The notes below the pieces were generated by a model. The model searched no databases. It had not been told where the DNA came from and was given only the letters and a program-made list of their open reading frames with translations. A DNA stretch of 45,035 nt from contig JAHZOA010000003.1 in NCBI GenBank assembly GCA_020028455.1, positions 1 to 45,035 on the forward strand, given 5' to 3'. The DNA comes from Armatimonadota bacterium (GTDB lineage Bacteria > Sysuimicrobiota > Sysuimicrobiia > Sysuimicrobiales > Kaftiobacteriaceae). A program made the translations under genes and the position numbers. Positions 16,746-25,453 of this stretch are shown here, piece by piece. Position 1 is the stretch's first letter; each line of letters opens with the position of its first letter.

Positions 16746-17747
16746 CTAGGCCACTGCCCTCATGGCCAGCCCGATGGCCACGACCAGCTGTGGTGCGACG
16801 GCATTGAACGATGCGGGGTCGAGACCCGCATGTGGCTCAACACCAGCCGGCGTGCCGATTGATACCGGAAGGTCGAGCTCGAGTGCGAAGTGCCGGTCAA
16901 TCCGGGGAATCCTAGCCCCGCCCCCGCACAACAGCATTCCGTCGATTGTGGTGCCACCGAACTGTGCGCGGAAGAAATCCAAAGAACGTCGCAGCTGCGT
17001 GAGCAGCTCGTCAAGACCCGGTGCAAGTGCGAACGCATCCGCATCCTGTCTCGGAGCAGGAATGGCGACGGCGCGCGAGACGGCTTCCTGCCCGCTAAGG
17101 ATCGTGCGGGTGAACTGCGGCACCCCACCGCGCACGATGGCGAGCTCCGTCATCGACGCGCCGAGGTTCACGAGCACCCGCGTGCCGGTCTCCACCATCT
17201 GACTGAGCGCGCGCGCCATTGCGAGCCCGCCGACTTCAACTGCATCGACGGTGAGGCGTGCAGCATCGAGCGCCTCGATGTACGAGAGGACGACACCTTC
17301 GGGTGCGGCGGCCAGCAACACCTCGAGCTGCCGCTCGCCATTCTCGACGACCTCACGCACCAGCTGCACGTCGAGGACGGCATCATCCACCGGAATAGGA
17401 AGATGCCGTTCGGCTTCCCAGCGGATCGCCTGTTTGATTTCCTCTTCGGGGATGGGGGGCAACCGCAGGACACGGGCAAGCACGTTCTGGCCGGTGACGG
17501 AGATGATGACGCGACGGCTGCGGATCTTCGCCTCGCGGAGCACGGCGGGAAGCGCTGCGGCCAGCGCCTCCCGGTCGAGAATCAGGCCTCCCTCAATGGC
17601 ACCGGGGGGCGTGGGCCCAATCGCGAAGTGGCGAAGCTCAATACCGCGGACGGAACGGCGGATCTCGGCGGCTTTGATCGTCTCTTTGCCGATGTCGAGG
17701 CCGACCGCCACCGCGCCGATTTGAAAGACGTCGCGCCACGCTGCCAT
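16746..17747 (-). CDS. pilM: Type IV pilus assembly protein PilM
   Basis: VGLDIGKETIKAAEIRRSVRGIELRHFAIGPTPPGAIEGG; IRWEAERHLPIPVDDAVLDVQLV; actin-like ATPase pattern. Confidence 0.92.
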   Translation of the reverse strand: MAAWRDVFQIGAVAVGLDIGKETIKAAEIRRSVRGIELRHFAIGPTPPGAIEGGLILDREALAAALPAVLREAKIRSRRVIISVTGQNVLARVLRLPPIPEEEIKQAIRWEAERHLPIPVDDAVLDVQLVREVVENGERQLEVLLAAAPEGVVLSYIEALDAARLTVDAVEVGGLAMARALSQMVETGTRVLVNLGASMTELAIVRGGVPQFTRTILSGQEAVSRAVAIPAPRQDADAFALAPGLDELLTQLRRSLDFFRAQFGGTTIDGMLLCGGGARIPRIDRHFALELDLPVSIGTPAGVEPHAGLDPASFNAVAPQLVVAIGLAMRAVA

Positions 17748-17872
17748 TCGCTCACCAGAGAAAGGACCGTCGTCTGCTGCGTCCGAGCGCGCCGAGATGC
17801 AGTTCTCGATTCGATTCGGCTGCTCAGTGCTAACTCCTCTCGCGGAGCTGGCGACGACCCGGCTGAAACGGG

Positions 17873-19993
17873 CTAATCGCCTGCCGACCAGGACATTGGA
17901 AAAATCACGTTGTCGGTCGATGATGTCGTGAATATCGACGGCAACAGATCGGCCACGGCCGCGTCATAGAGGACCGAAACCACCCCTGAATTGGTCACGG
18001 TATCCTCGAGCGTGATGCTGCCGTTGCTGATCAGAAAACCGTGGAAGGTAAGCGCAACGAGATTCGCGCCGTGCTGGACGTTCATCCCGATGCCCGCCGA
18101 TCCAAGCAGGTTGCTGTTGACGTCAGGGTTGTCTGTTCCGGCAAAAATGTAGACGATCCCAATGATGTCCACGGTGCGGCTGGCGGCCGGGGCGCCGGAC
18201 GAGATGACCTCGAAGCGTCCTCCGGCGACAAATGCTGGATCGCCGGTCAGGCTCGTGTGGGTGTAGTTCGTCGTTCGCAGCGAGAGATTTTCCATGACCA
18301 TGTCGCCCCGTGTGCTCGTGCCGGTACCACGACCAAAGGCCACGACCGTGCCAGTGACCTGATTCGGGCGGCTGTTGGCGAACTCGCTCGTCGGCGTGGA
18401 GCGGATACACAGCGTGTTCACAGCAGAGGTATAGCTCGTGCAGTCGACCCGCGACCCGCCGCCTCGCAGCGCGAGGAGGTGGGTGACGCCGACCGCCGCG
18501 TTGCCCGAGGTCGCCGTCTTTGCGCCCGTGAGGCCAGCCGCGGCGTCGAGCTGATCGTTCCCGGATGCGGTCACCTGGGAGCCTGCTCCGCCCCCGGTAG
18601 CGCGGGCCTCGTACCACTCGGCCATGCCGGGAACCGCAGTCGTCCACGATGTGCCAAACGCGACGCCGAACGAAGCCACCAGCATGGTGTTGGTGGTGTA
18701 GGTCGTGATGTTGGGAGTCGCATGCGAGGTACCCGACGCCGTGGCCTGGCCGTTTTCGGATTCAATCGGCGCCACCGGATCGACATTCGAATACGCCTGG
18801 ATGCCTCCGGCCGACTTCTGAGATAAGCTAAAGTTCCAGATGTAGCTGGCCGGCTCGCTCGAGGTCGCCACCTTGTAATACACGCCCATACGGATCGCCG
18901 CTCCGTTTGTGATCAGGCGGACCAGCGTCCACCCCGCCGGCTCCGTGATCGTCACCCCGCTGCCGCCGCGTACGCTTATGGCTGCGACCATCACGTCACT
19001 CGCGACCACGCCCGCGGGCCGGGTGATGGTGAGGCTGGTTGCGCCGCCGGTGCGGTTCGACGCGACGGCGCGTCGGGCGGGCGTCAACGTGGGACGCGTG
19101 TAGCTCGTCGGCTCGCCGGCACCAAAATAGAAGGGCTCGATGAAGAAGATGGGGTCGCCGGTACTCCCTATGACCCCACCCTGATCGTGAATGTACCTGT
19201 CCAGGCAGCGCTGTGTCTGGCCGAGGCCATAGCTATAGGTCTGTGTGCAGATGCTCGACGGATGCCCACCTTGGAAGTAGCGGCCGGCCGTGATCGCCCG
19301 AGTGCGGAGGCTGTCGGCGTTGATCTGCTTGACGGGGATCGTGCCGAACGCATTGTTGCACCGCCACGGCCAGGTGGCGCATGACACACCGGAGATCGAT
19401 CCTCCGTTGCTGGTCAGGCCGCCGATCACCGTCGCGCCCGTCGTGTTGATCGTCATCGCCGTCGCGCCGCCCAGAATCCTGTTCGCATGAACGGCCGTCG
19501 CGTCGGGCGAGGGCATCGTGTTACTGATGGTGAGGCCTGTGGTCGCCGCCCCGATCGTCGCTGTCGTATTGGCAAGCACGGTGTTGACCGCCACGCGCGG
19601 CACGGCTTTGAAACTCCCGCGCAGGATCTGCCGGCCACCGCCCCTGACCCCCGTGGAGGTAATGTATCTCGTGCTGCCACTCGCGGTGACGACCACATCG
19701 TACGTGCCATCGCCCTCGGTGATGGGTCCGCCCGTCCCCGCCCAGGTAAGGTTGGTGGCAAGTTCACTCGCGGCGCGGTTCATCCCCGCGTCGGCGAGCG
19801 CGCGGGCAATGGCCGCGTCCGCCTGATTGAACGCGATCGTGAGCTCTGTGAGCGTCACGGTCAGCATGGCGGCTCCGATCAACGTCAGCACGATGATCAG
19901 TATGAGCACCGTGACCAACGCCGAGCCCCGCTCGCCTCGGTTGTTTCGCGTTCCCGCGTTCCCGCGTTCCCGCGTTCCCGTTAGTTGTTTCAT
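17873..19993 (-). CDS. PilX-like prepilin/pilus assembly protein with inserted beta-rich domain
   Basis: RGSALVTVLILIIVLTLIGAAMLTVTLTELTIAFNQADAAIARALADAGMNRAASELA; ATG at 19993 directly after the pilW-like stop. Confidence 0.72.
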   Translation of the reverse strand: MKQLTGTRERGNAGTRNNRGERGSALVTVLILIIVLTLIGAAMLTVTLTELTIAFNQADAAIARALADAGMNRAASELATNLTWAGTGGPITEGDGTYDVVVTASGSTRYITSTGVRGGGRQILRGSFKAVPRVAVNTVLANTTATIGAATTGLTISNTMPSPDATAVHANRILGGATAMTINTTGATVIGGLTSNGGSISGVSCATWPWRCNNAFGTIPVKQINADSLRTRAITAGRYFQGGHPSSICTQTYSYGLGQTQRCLDRYIHDQGGVIGSTGDPIFFIEPFYFGAGEPTSYTRPTLTPARRAVASNRTGGATSLTITRPAGVVASDVMVAAISVRGGSGVTITEPAGWTLVRLITNGAAIRMGVYYKVATSSEPASYIWNFSLSQKSAGGIQAYSNVDPVAPIESENGQATASGTSHATPNITTYTTNTMLVASFGVAFGTSWTTAVPGMAEWYEARATGGGAGSQVTASGNDQLDAAAGLTGAKTATSGNAAVGVTHLLALRGGGSRVDCTSYTSAVNTLCIRSTPTSEFANSRPNQVTGTVVAFGRGTGTSTRGDMVMENLSLRTTNYTHTSLTGDPAFVAGGRFEVISSGAPAASRTVDIIGIVYIFAGTDNPDVNSNLLGSAGIGMNVQHGANLVALTFHGFLISNGSITLEDTVTNSGVVSVLYDAAVADLLPSIFTTSSTDNVIFPMSWSAGD
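19947..19980. repeat. 8-bp tandem repeat, about 4.25 copies, inside the pilX-like coding start
   Basis: (cgcgttcc)x4 + cg. Confidence 0.9.
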
Positions 19994-19994
19994 C

Positions 19995-21107
19995 TTAGTT
20001 CCTCAGAAACGCCCGGGAGGATACAGGCACTTCCTGGGTTTGCTGCAGAGCATCATTGAACCGCGACGCCAGCATATTCATCTCGACGGCAGGCACCCTG
20101 ACCTGATCCCCGACCGCGCCGGCTGCGGTGAGGCCGCGGTCGACGGTCACACAGTTACTCACGGAATCGACGGCCGTCACGCGCCGGCGATCGGCGATCG
20201 TGATGACACGCGTCACGTGCGTCTCGCGATCGACCTGGATGCGGTCGTTGACGGCAAACCCCGTCACGCTCTGGACGCAAAGCTGCGTGGCACCCACGGC
20301 TGCGCTCGATACCAGCGTCGATTTCACGGACGCGAACAGCTGCCGGCCGGGCGGCACGGCGACGAAGTCGGCGACCACGATGTCGTTGGCCGGGTTGTTG
20401 CAGTTTTGGACGCAACGCACGAGCAGTGATCCGCTGAGGCGAAACACCGCGCTCAGTGGCTGCACGACCTGAGCGACGGCGTGAGCCTGCGCCAGCGCCG
20501 GCGTGACCGTCAGAGTGTTGCCGGCCACGGCGGTAATCGTCAGCGGCACCTCATCCTCGACCGCGATCGCGTCGCCGACCTGGAACTCAGCCCCGTTCGC
20601 CACCGAGAGTGTTGTCGCGCCGGCCGACGCCGCAGCTGTGAGGGTAGACTGCGTGCGCCGTACCGACTCCCCTCGCCGGTGTGCGGCGGAGAGCGCAGGG
20701 CTGACGGTGATAGTCGTGCCCGCAATTGCGGTCACCGTCACCTGCTCCAGCCGGTTGACGTTGAGGAGCACAATCGGCCGGCCGCTGACCAGCATCGAGG
20801 CATCCTCGACCGTGATCGTGGTCGCGCCCGCCGCCGCGTCCGCGGTCAGAATCGTCATCTTGACCAGTCCCAAGGACGTACCCCCGGCCCCGATCATGAA
20901 GTCGCGGGATTGCATCACTTCACTGAGGACCCGCTGCACGGCGACGCGCGGGACCTGCTGCACGTCGGCCTGCCCTTCCATTCCGGCCCAGCCGCGCACT
21001 GCGACGGAGACCAGCTGATAGAACACGGCGATGACGATGGCCATGAGCGCCATGGCTATCACCATCTCGAGCAGCGTCATCCCGCGTTGGTTTCTCATGT
21101 ATCTCAT
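19995..21107 (-). CDS. PilW-like prepilin with internal beta-repeat modules
   Basis: NQRGMTLLEMVIAMALMAIVIAVFYQLV class III prepilin leader; internal repeats GATTITVEDA / GATTLSVANGAEF / GATQLCVQSVTGF. Confidence 0.8.
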   Translation of the reverse strand: MRYMRNQRGMTLLEMVIAMALMAIVIAVFYQLVSVAVRGWAGMEGQADVQQVPRVAVQRVLSEVMQSRDFMIGAGGTSLGLVKMTILTADAAAGATTITVEDASMLVSGRPIVLLNVNRLEQVTVTAIAGTTITVSPALSAAHRRGESVRRTQSTLTAAASAGATTLSVANGAEFQVGDAIAVEDEVPLTITAVAGNTLTVTPALAQAHAVAQVVQPLSAVFRLSGSLLVRCVQNCNNPANDIVVADFVAVPPGRQLFASVKSTLVSSAAVGATQLCVQSVTGFAVNDRIQVDRETHVTRVITIADRRRVTAVDSVSNCVTVDRGLTAAGAVGDQVRVPAVEMNMLASRFNDALQQTQEVPVSSRAFLRN

Positions 21108-21511
21108 CAGTAGTCGGCTACGATCGACGTCAGTGTGATCGTCCCCGGCTGGTCGAACTCGACCCAGCTCACGGTGACATCGATCTTCGTGAGGCGCGTC
21201 GTCCCCAAGTATGGGGTCGTGACGGTTGTGGTGCGCGTGAACTTCCCACCGGCCGTCGGCGCGCCGAGCTCATCCACGGTTTCTGCGCCGGCAAATCCGC
21301 TGAGGCTTCCGTATGACTTGCCGCGGAGCACCTCCATCCGCTGCTGGGCCAGAAACGCTCCCTGTGTCTCGCCGCGGCCCTCCGCGCCCCGGCTCGAGGC
21401 CGTGAGGTAGAAGCCCGTGAGCACGAAGACCACCGCGGCAAAGATGGCCGTGGCGAGGACGACCTCGATGAGCGTCATCCCGTGGCGATCCCTCAGCAAA
21501 CTTATGGACAT
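21107..21511 (-). CDS. PilV-like prepilin
   Basis: RHGMTLIEVVLATAIFAAVVFVLTGFYLTASSRGAEGR. Confidence 0.8.
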   Translation of the reverse strand: MSISLLRDRHGMTLIEVVLATAIFAAVVFVLTGFYLTASSRGAEGRGETQGAFLAQQRMEVLRGKSYGSLSGFAGAETVDELGAPTAGGKFTRTTTVTTPYLGTTRLTKIDVTVSWVEFDQPGTITLTSIVADY

Positions 21512-21963
21512 GACACGACCTCCGTGATCTGTACGCGACCGGTTGCGGGCTGGACGTCCACGCGCAAGATCAAGGTGCCGTCGCTCAAACAGAACTGCCC
21601 CGCTGTCAAAGGTGCGCCGGTGGCCGTGAATTCAGCCGGTGTCGAGGCGAAGGATCCAGTGATGGTGATCCCGGCCGGCAGGTCGGCGTCCTTCATCAAT
21701 GTGCTGTCACTCGATTTCCGGATCGTGTACTTTGAGCTCGGCGCCGTCGTATAGACGAGCCGGAACCGCTCGTCCTGGGTGATGGCATACTGTTGGGTCA
21801 GCCGAAGGTCACCACCGAGCTGGCGCGCGGCGTGCACGAGGTCGCGACTTGCCATGTAGCGCTCCAATTGCGGAAGCGCCACCACCGTCATCACACCAAG
21901 CACCATGATGACGATGAGAATCTCGATGACGCCGATTCCGCGGCTATGCTCCAAGATGATCAC
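21502..21963 (-). CDS. GspH/FimT-like prepilin
   Basis: SRGIGVIEILIVIMVLGVMTVVALPQLERYMASRDLVHAARQLGGDLRLTQQYAITQDERFRLVY. Confidence 0.8.
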   Translation of the reverse strand: MIILEHSRGIGVIEILIVIMVLGVMTVVALPQLERYMASRDLVHAARQLGGDLRLTQQYAITQDERFRLVYTTAPSSKYTIRKSSDSTLMKDADLPAGITITGSFASTPAEFTATGAPLTAGQFCLSDGTLILRVDVQPATGRVQITEVVSCP

Positions 21964-23302
21964 GACCGGCTGGGAGTCCGGCCAGGATGCCCAACGCGCT
22001 CCAGAAAACCGGTGCCACGCTGACGACGCTGAAATGAAACTGCAGAACGAACCAGTAGGCCGCGATCCCCACCGTGAGCGCCGACGCGAGTAACGCGTGC
22101 GGGCCCCCCGCGCCAGCGGCGCGCAATCCGCGGCGCAGGCTCAGACCGAGGACACTCCAGAACGCCAGGACACCGAGCACGCCAACGGACATGGCGAGAT
22201 CCAAGGTGTCGTTGTGGGCTTTGTCAATCGTTAGAGGGAACTCACCAAACAACGCCTGCTTCTCCGCGTTCCAATCCTGCCAATCTTGCGGGAACACCAG
22301 CGCCAACGTCTCGGGTCCGTAGCCCAGCGCGGGCCGCTTGGCCAGCAGCATCACCGTATGAGTCCACAAATATGTTCTCACGCGCATCCCGCCGCTCTCG
22401 AGTTCGAAGGCCGATCGTGCCCGCACGAAGGGGGTCATGCCCTCCGTGCGCGGCGCGAGCGGCCTATCGGGGATCAGAAAGCCGATCGTGATTCCGGCCA
22501 GGATCCCCGCCAGTGCATACACCCGCCCCATACGCACGTTTCGAAGTTGTGGCACCAGCAGGGCGCCGAAAAGCAAAACTGCGCCAGCTAGGGCGACCCA
22601 TGCCGACCGGCTGTACGTACAGAGAACGGCCAGGTAGATCACGCCTGCGGCAAACAGAGTGCACACAAGAGTCGCGGTGCGCCTGGCCGACAACGCCGCG
22701 GCAGCCGCCAGCGGCATGAGCAGCACCATATACGCGCCCAAGAAGTTTGGATTCCCAGATGTCGAAAATGCCTGAAACCAGCCGAGCCTCTGGCTATCGC
22801 GAACCAGCCACTCGTAGCCGAGATACTGCGCCACGCCGTAGACTGCCGCCAGTGTGCCCCCAAGCAGCGCCGCGGCGGCCCACATCCGGCCCCGACCTGC
22901 TCTGCCGATTACGACTGACCCGAGGAAGACTGCCGCGTATCCGAGGTATGCCCCAAACCCTTCGTTCCGCCAGGACGCGCCGCGCAAACTCCATTGTGGG
23001 TTCACCGAAAGCGCCGTCGCCGTCGCTGCCGCAGCAACAAACATGCCGATCGCGGCGAGCGCGAAGCGGTCCCAAAGCCGGTCGCGAACGATCCATGCCC
23101 CCAGGGCCACCACAAGCACAGGAGTTAAGATGTACAGCGCCCGCGCCTTTGGCGCGTAGTAGGTGTGGTCGAGACGAGAGAAATCGAGGAGCAGCGGGAC
23201 GACGCCAACAATGATCAGGACGCTCAGGGACAGGGTGAGCAACGACGCGCGTGACAGGGCGTCCGCGCCCCAGGAAGCGGTCCCCGAATCCTGCTGAATC
23301 AT
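21944..23302 (-). CDS. O-antigen ligase/polymerase (Wzy_C-like) membrane protein
   Basis: Multi-TM, LGYGPETLALVFPQDWQDW...FPLTIDKAHNDTLDLAMSVGVLGVLAFWSVL. Confidence 0.82.
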   Translation of the reverse strand: MIQQDSGTASWGADALSRASLLTLSLSVLIIVGVVPLLLDFSRLDHTYYAPKARALYILTPVLVVALGAWIVRDRLWDRFALAAIGMFVAAAATATALSVNPQWSLRGASWRNEGFGAYLGYAAVFLGSVVIGRAGRGRMWAAAALLGGTLAAVYGVAQYLGYEWLVRDSQRLGWFQAFSTSGNPNFLGAYMVLLMPLAAAAALSARRTATLVCTLFAAGVIYLAVLCTYSRSAWVALAGAVLLFGALLVPQLRNVRMGRVYALAGILAGITIGFLIPDRPLAPRTEGMTPFVRARSAFELESGGMRVRTYLWTHTVMLLAKRPALGYGPETLALVFPQDWQDWNAEKQALFGEFPLTIDKAHNDTLDLAMSVGVLGVLAFWSVLGLSLRRGLRAAGAGGPHALLASALTVGIAAYWFVLQFHFSVVSVAPVFWSALGILAGLPAGRDHLGA

Positions 23303-23323
23303 CTAGGCCACCCCGAGAACACC

Positions 23324-23349
23324 GAGAGGCGGCACCCGTGCCGCCTCTC
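23324..23349. terminator. Strong stem-loop 3' of the pilin gene
   Basis: gagaggcggcac-cc-gtgccgcctctc; no clear U-tract. Confidence 0.5.
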
Positions 23350-23371
23350 GATCGACCTCGGAGAAATCGCC

Positions 23372-23881
23372 CTACGGCGTCGGCACGACCGTGCCGTCCG
23401 CCGGACTTTCCTGGACCTTGCCTGTATTAGTGCGGATCACCAGCACGTACCTGTTGTCGCCCGGAATGAACCCAGCGAACGGGGGCACGACCAGTGCGAT
23501 GTAGGCGTTCGATGCTGCTGAATCGGCCGCGCCCGCACATGCTACCAACGATGCAGGGGTGAGTGTGTCCGCGGCGCCACAGGCTAGGAAGGTGCCACCG
23601 GTCCAGTCCCAGACATCGCTATCCGCCGGAGGTGTGTACCCATGCTCGGCCAACGTGTCACAGCGGGATTCACGCAGGTTCTTCTCCACGAGACACGACC
23701 AGGCCAAGGCCTTCCACTCTGACGTCAGTGACCGGGACTCAGCCACGTATGCTCGCACCCGTGCTCCACTGAACAGCGGGAGCGCGATGAGCAGGAGCAA
23801 TCCGATGATCGCGACAACGATCGCGATCTCCACCAGGGTGAAGCCCCTGGTCCCTTTCATTGTGTGCCGGATAGTATTCAC
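23372..23881 (-). CDS. Type IV pilin-like protein
   Basis: TRGFTLVEIAIVVAIIGLLLLIALPLFSGARVRAYVAESRSLTSEWKALAWSC; SD ggagg before GTG at 23881. Confidence 0.87.
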   Translation of the reverse strand: MNTIRHTMKGTRGFTLVEIAIVVAIIGLLLLIALPLFSGARVRAYVAESRSLTSEWKALAWSCLVEKNLRESRCDTLAEHGYTPPADSDVWDWTGGTFLACGAADTLTPASLVACAGAADSAASNAYIALVVPPFAGFIPGDNRYVLVIRTNTGKVQESPADGTVVPTP

Positions 23882-24061
23882 GCTATGCCTCCAGTTGTCG
23901 ATTGCCCCGCCCTGGCCCCCAATTCAGCCGAGGGGCTGGTGCTACCGGTGTAATCTTCTAGCAAGCCGGGTGCCCGAACAATGGGAAGTTTGGTGGAGCG
24001 CGTAGGACGAAAGTACTACGCGCAGGACCGATGCTAGCGGCAAGAGTATGCGCGCTGCATT

Positions 24062-25276
24062 TTATCGAGGGAGACGCGCGATCAGGGTCCAGATCGGCAG
24101 CAACACTGCAAGGGCGACGAGCCCCACGACCCCGCCCACGGCAACGATGAGGAGCGGCTCGACGACCGACGCAAAGCGCTTCACCGTGTTGTCGACCTCG
24201 CGCTCATAGAATTCGGCGACCTTGTTCAGGACGTCTTCCATGGCGCCGGTCTCCTCACCGACCCGGACCATCTGCACCACCATCGGTGGGATGAGCGGGC
24301 TCCGGCTTAAGGAATCGGCCATCGTCCTGCCCTGTCGCATCCGCTCCCGGGCAACGGTAATGGCATCGCCGATGACCCGGTTGCCCAGCGCATTCGCCAC
24401 CGCGGCCAGCCCCTCGAGCATCGGCACACCGCTGCGAATGACGACGGCCATCGACCGCCCGAATCTGGCGAAGGCGAGTTTCTTGACGATCGAGCCGAGA
24501 ATCGGGAGGCGCAGCAGGAACGAGTCGATGACTCGCTGACCGCCCCTGGTCCCTCGCAGCGCGATCATCCCCACGACGGACACGATGATCGCCAGCACGA
24601 CCAGCCACCACAGCGCCCGCACCACCTCACTGACCCGGAGCATGAGGATGGTGATCAGCGGCAACGCCACTTTGAAGGATCGGAAGATCTGCACGAACAT
24701 CGGCACAATGAACACGATGGCCGCAACGGCCACTACCAGCGTGAAGACCAGCACGACGAGCGGATAAGTGGCCGCCGTTCTCACGCGCTGGACGATATCC
24801 AGCTCCCGCTCCAGATAGTCCGCAAGATAGTCGAGGGACACGTCTAATACGCCGGAAATCTCACCCGCCCGAACGGTGTTCACGTAGAATTCGAAGAAGG
24901 CCTGCGGATGCTTGGCGATCTCACTCGATAGACTGCCGCCGCGCTCGATACCGGCCCGCACGCTGCCGATCGTCTCGCGCAACCTGCGGTTGGTGGCCTG
25001 CTCCTCCAGCACACGCAGGGCCATTACGATGGGCAGGCCGGCCGAGATCATGGTGGCGAGCTGCCGTGTGAAGATGACGAGATCGCGCCGGTTAATGCGG
25101 ACGAAGCTGCGCAACTGACGGATTGGTTCCGCGAGGTGGCCTTGCTCGTTAACTGCGCTCACCAGGAGGCCGCGGGACTGCAGGGTCGCCGCGGCGACGC
25201 GTGCGCTATCGGCCTCCATGACCCCGACCGCAAGCCGTCCGCCACGATCGTAGGCCCGGTATGTAAATCTCCCCAT
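24062..25276 (-). CDS. pilC: Type IV pilus inner membrane platform protein PilC (GspF family)
   Basis: FTRQLATMISAGLPIVMALRVLEEQATNRRLRETIGSVRAGIERGGSLSSEIAKHPQAF; VRVGEETGAMEDVLNKVAEFYEREVDNTVKRFASVVEPLLIV. Confidence 0.95.
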   Translation of the reverse strand: MGRFTYRAYDRGGRLAVGVMEADSARVAAATLQSRGLLVSAVNEQGHLAEPIRQLRSFVRINRRDLVIFTRQLATMISAGLPIVMALRVLEEQATNRRLRETIGSVRAGIERGGSLSSEIAKHPQAFFEFYVNTVRAGEISGVLDVSLDYLADYLERELDIVQRVRTAATYPLVVLVFTLVVAVAAIVFIVPMFVQIFRSFKVALPLITILMLRVSEVVRALWWLVVLAIIVSVVGMIALRGTRGGQRVIDSFLLRLPILGSIVKKLAFARFGRSMAVVIRSGVPMLEGLAAVANALGNRVIGDAITVARERMRQGRTMADSLSRSPLIPPMVVQMVRVGEETGAMEDVLNKVAEFYEREVDNTVKRFASVVEPLLIVAVGGVVGLVALAVLLPIWTLIARLPR

Positions 25277-25453
25277 GGTGGCACATCCCAATTGTCAACA
25301 TGGTCTCGCCAGCCTCAGGCTGGCATCGAGAGTGTACTCGGGGAGCAGGCGCATCGGAATGGTCCTTTTCTCCTACAAGTGGTCAGCGGGAAAGCGTGCA
25401 GGGACGTGCGCGACGTCCACGAACAGTTGGGGGCAGTTGGGAGGACGCACTCA

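Noticed and set aside
25136-25453. N-terminal 106 codons of the 25136-27520 ORF
   Set aside because: Overlaps antisense with the pilC start and has no domain-like sequence; GTG at 25454 is a more plausible kinase start.
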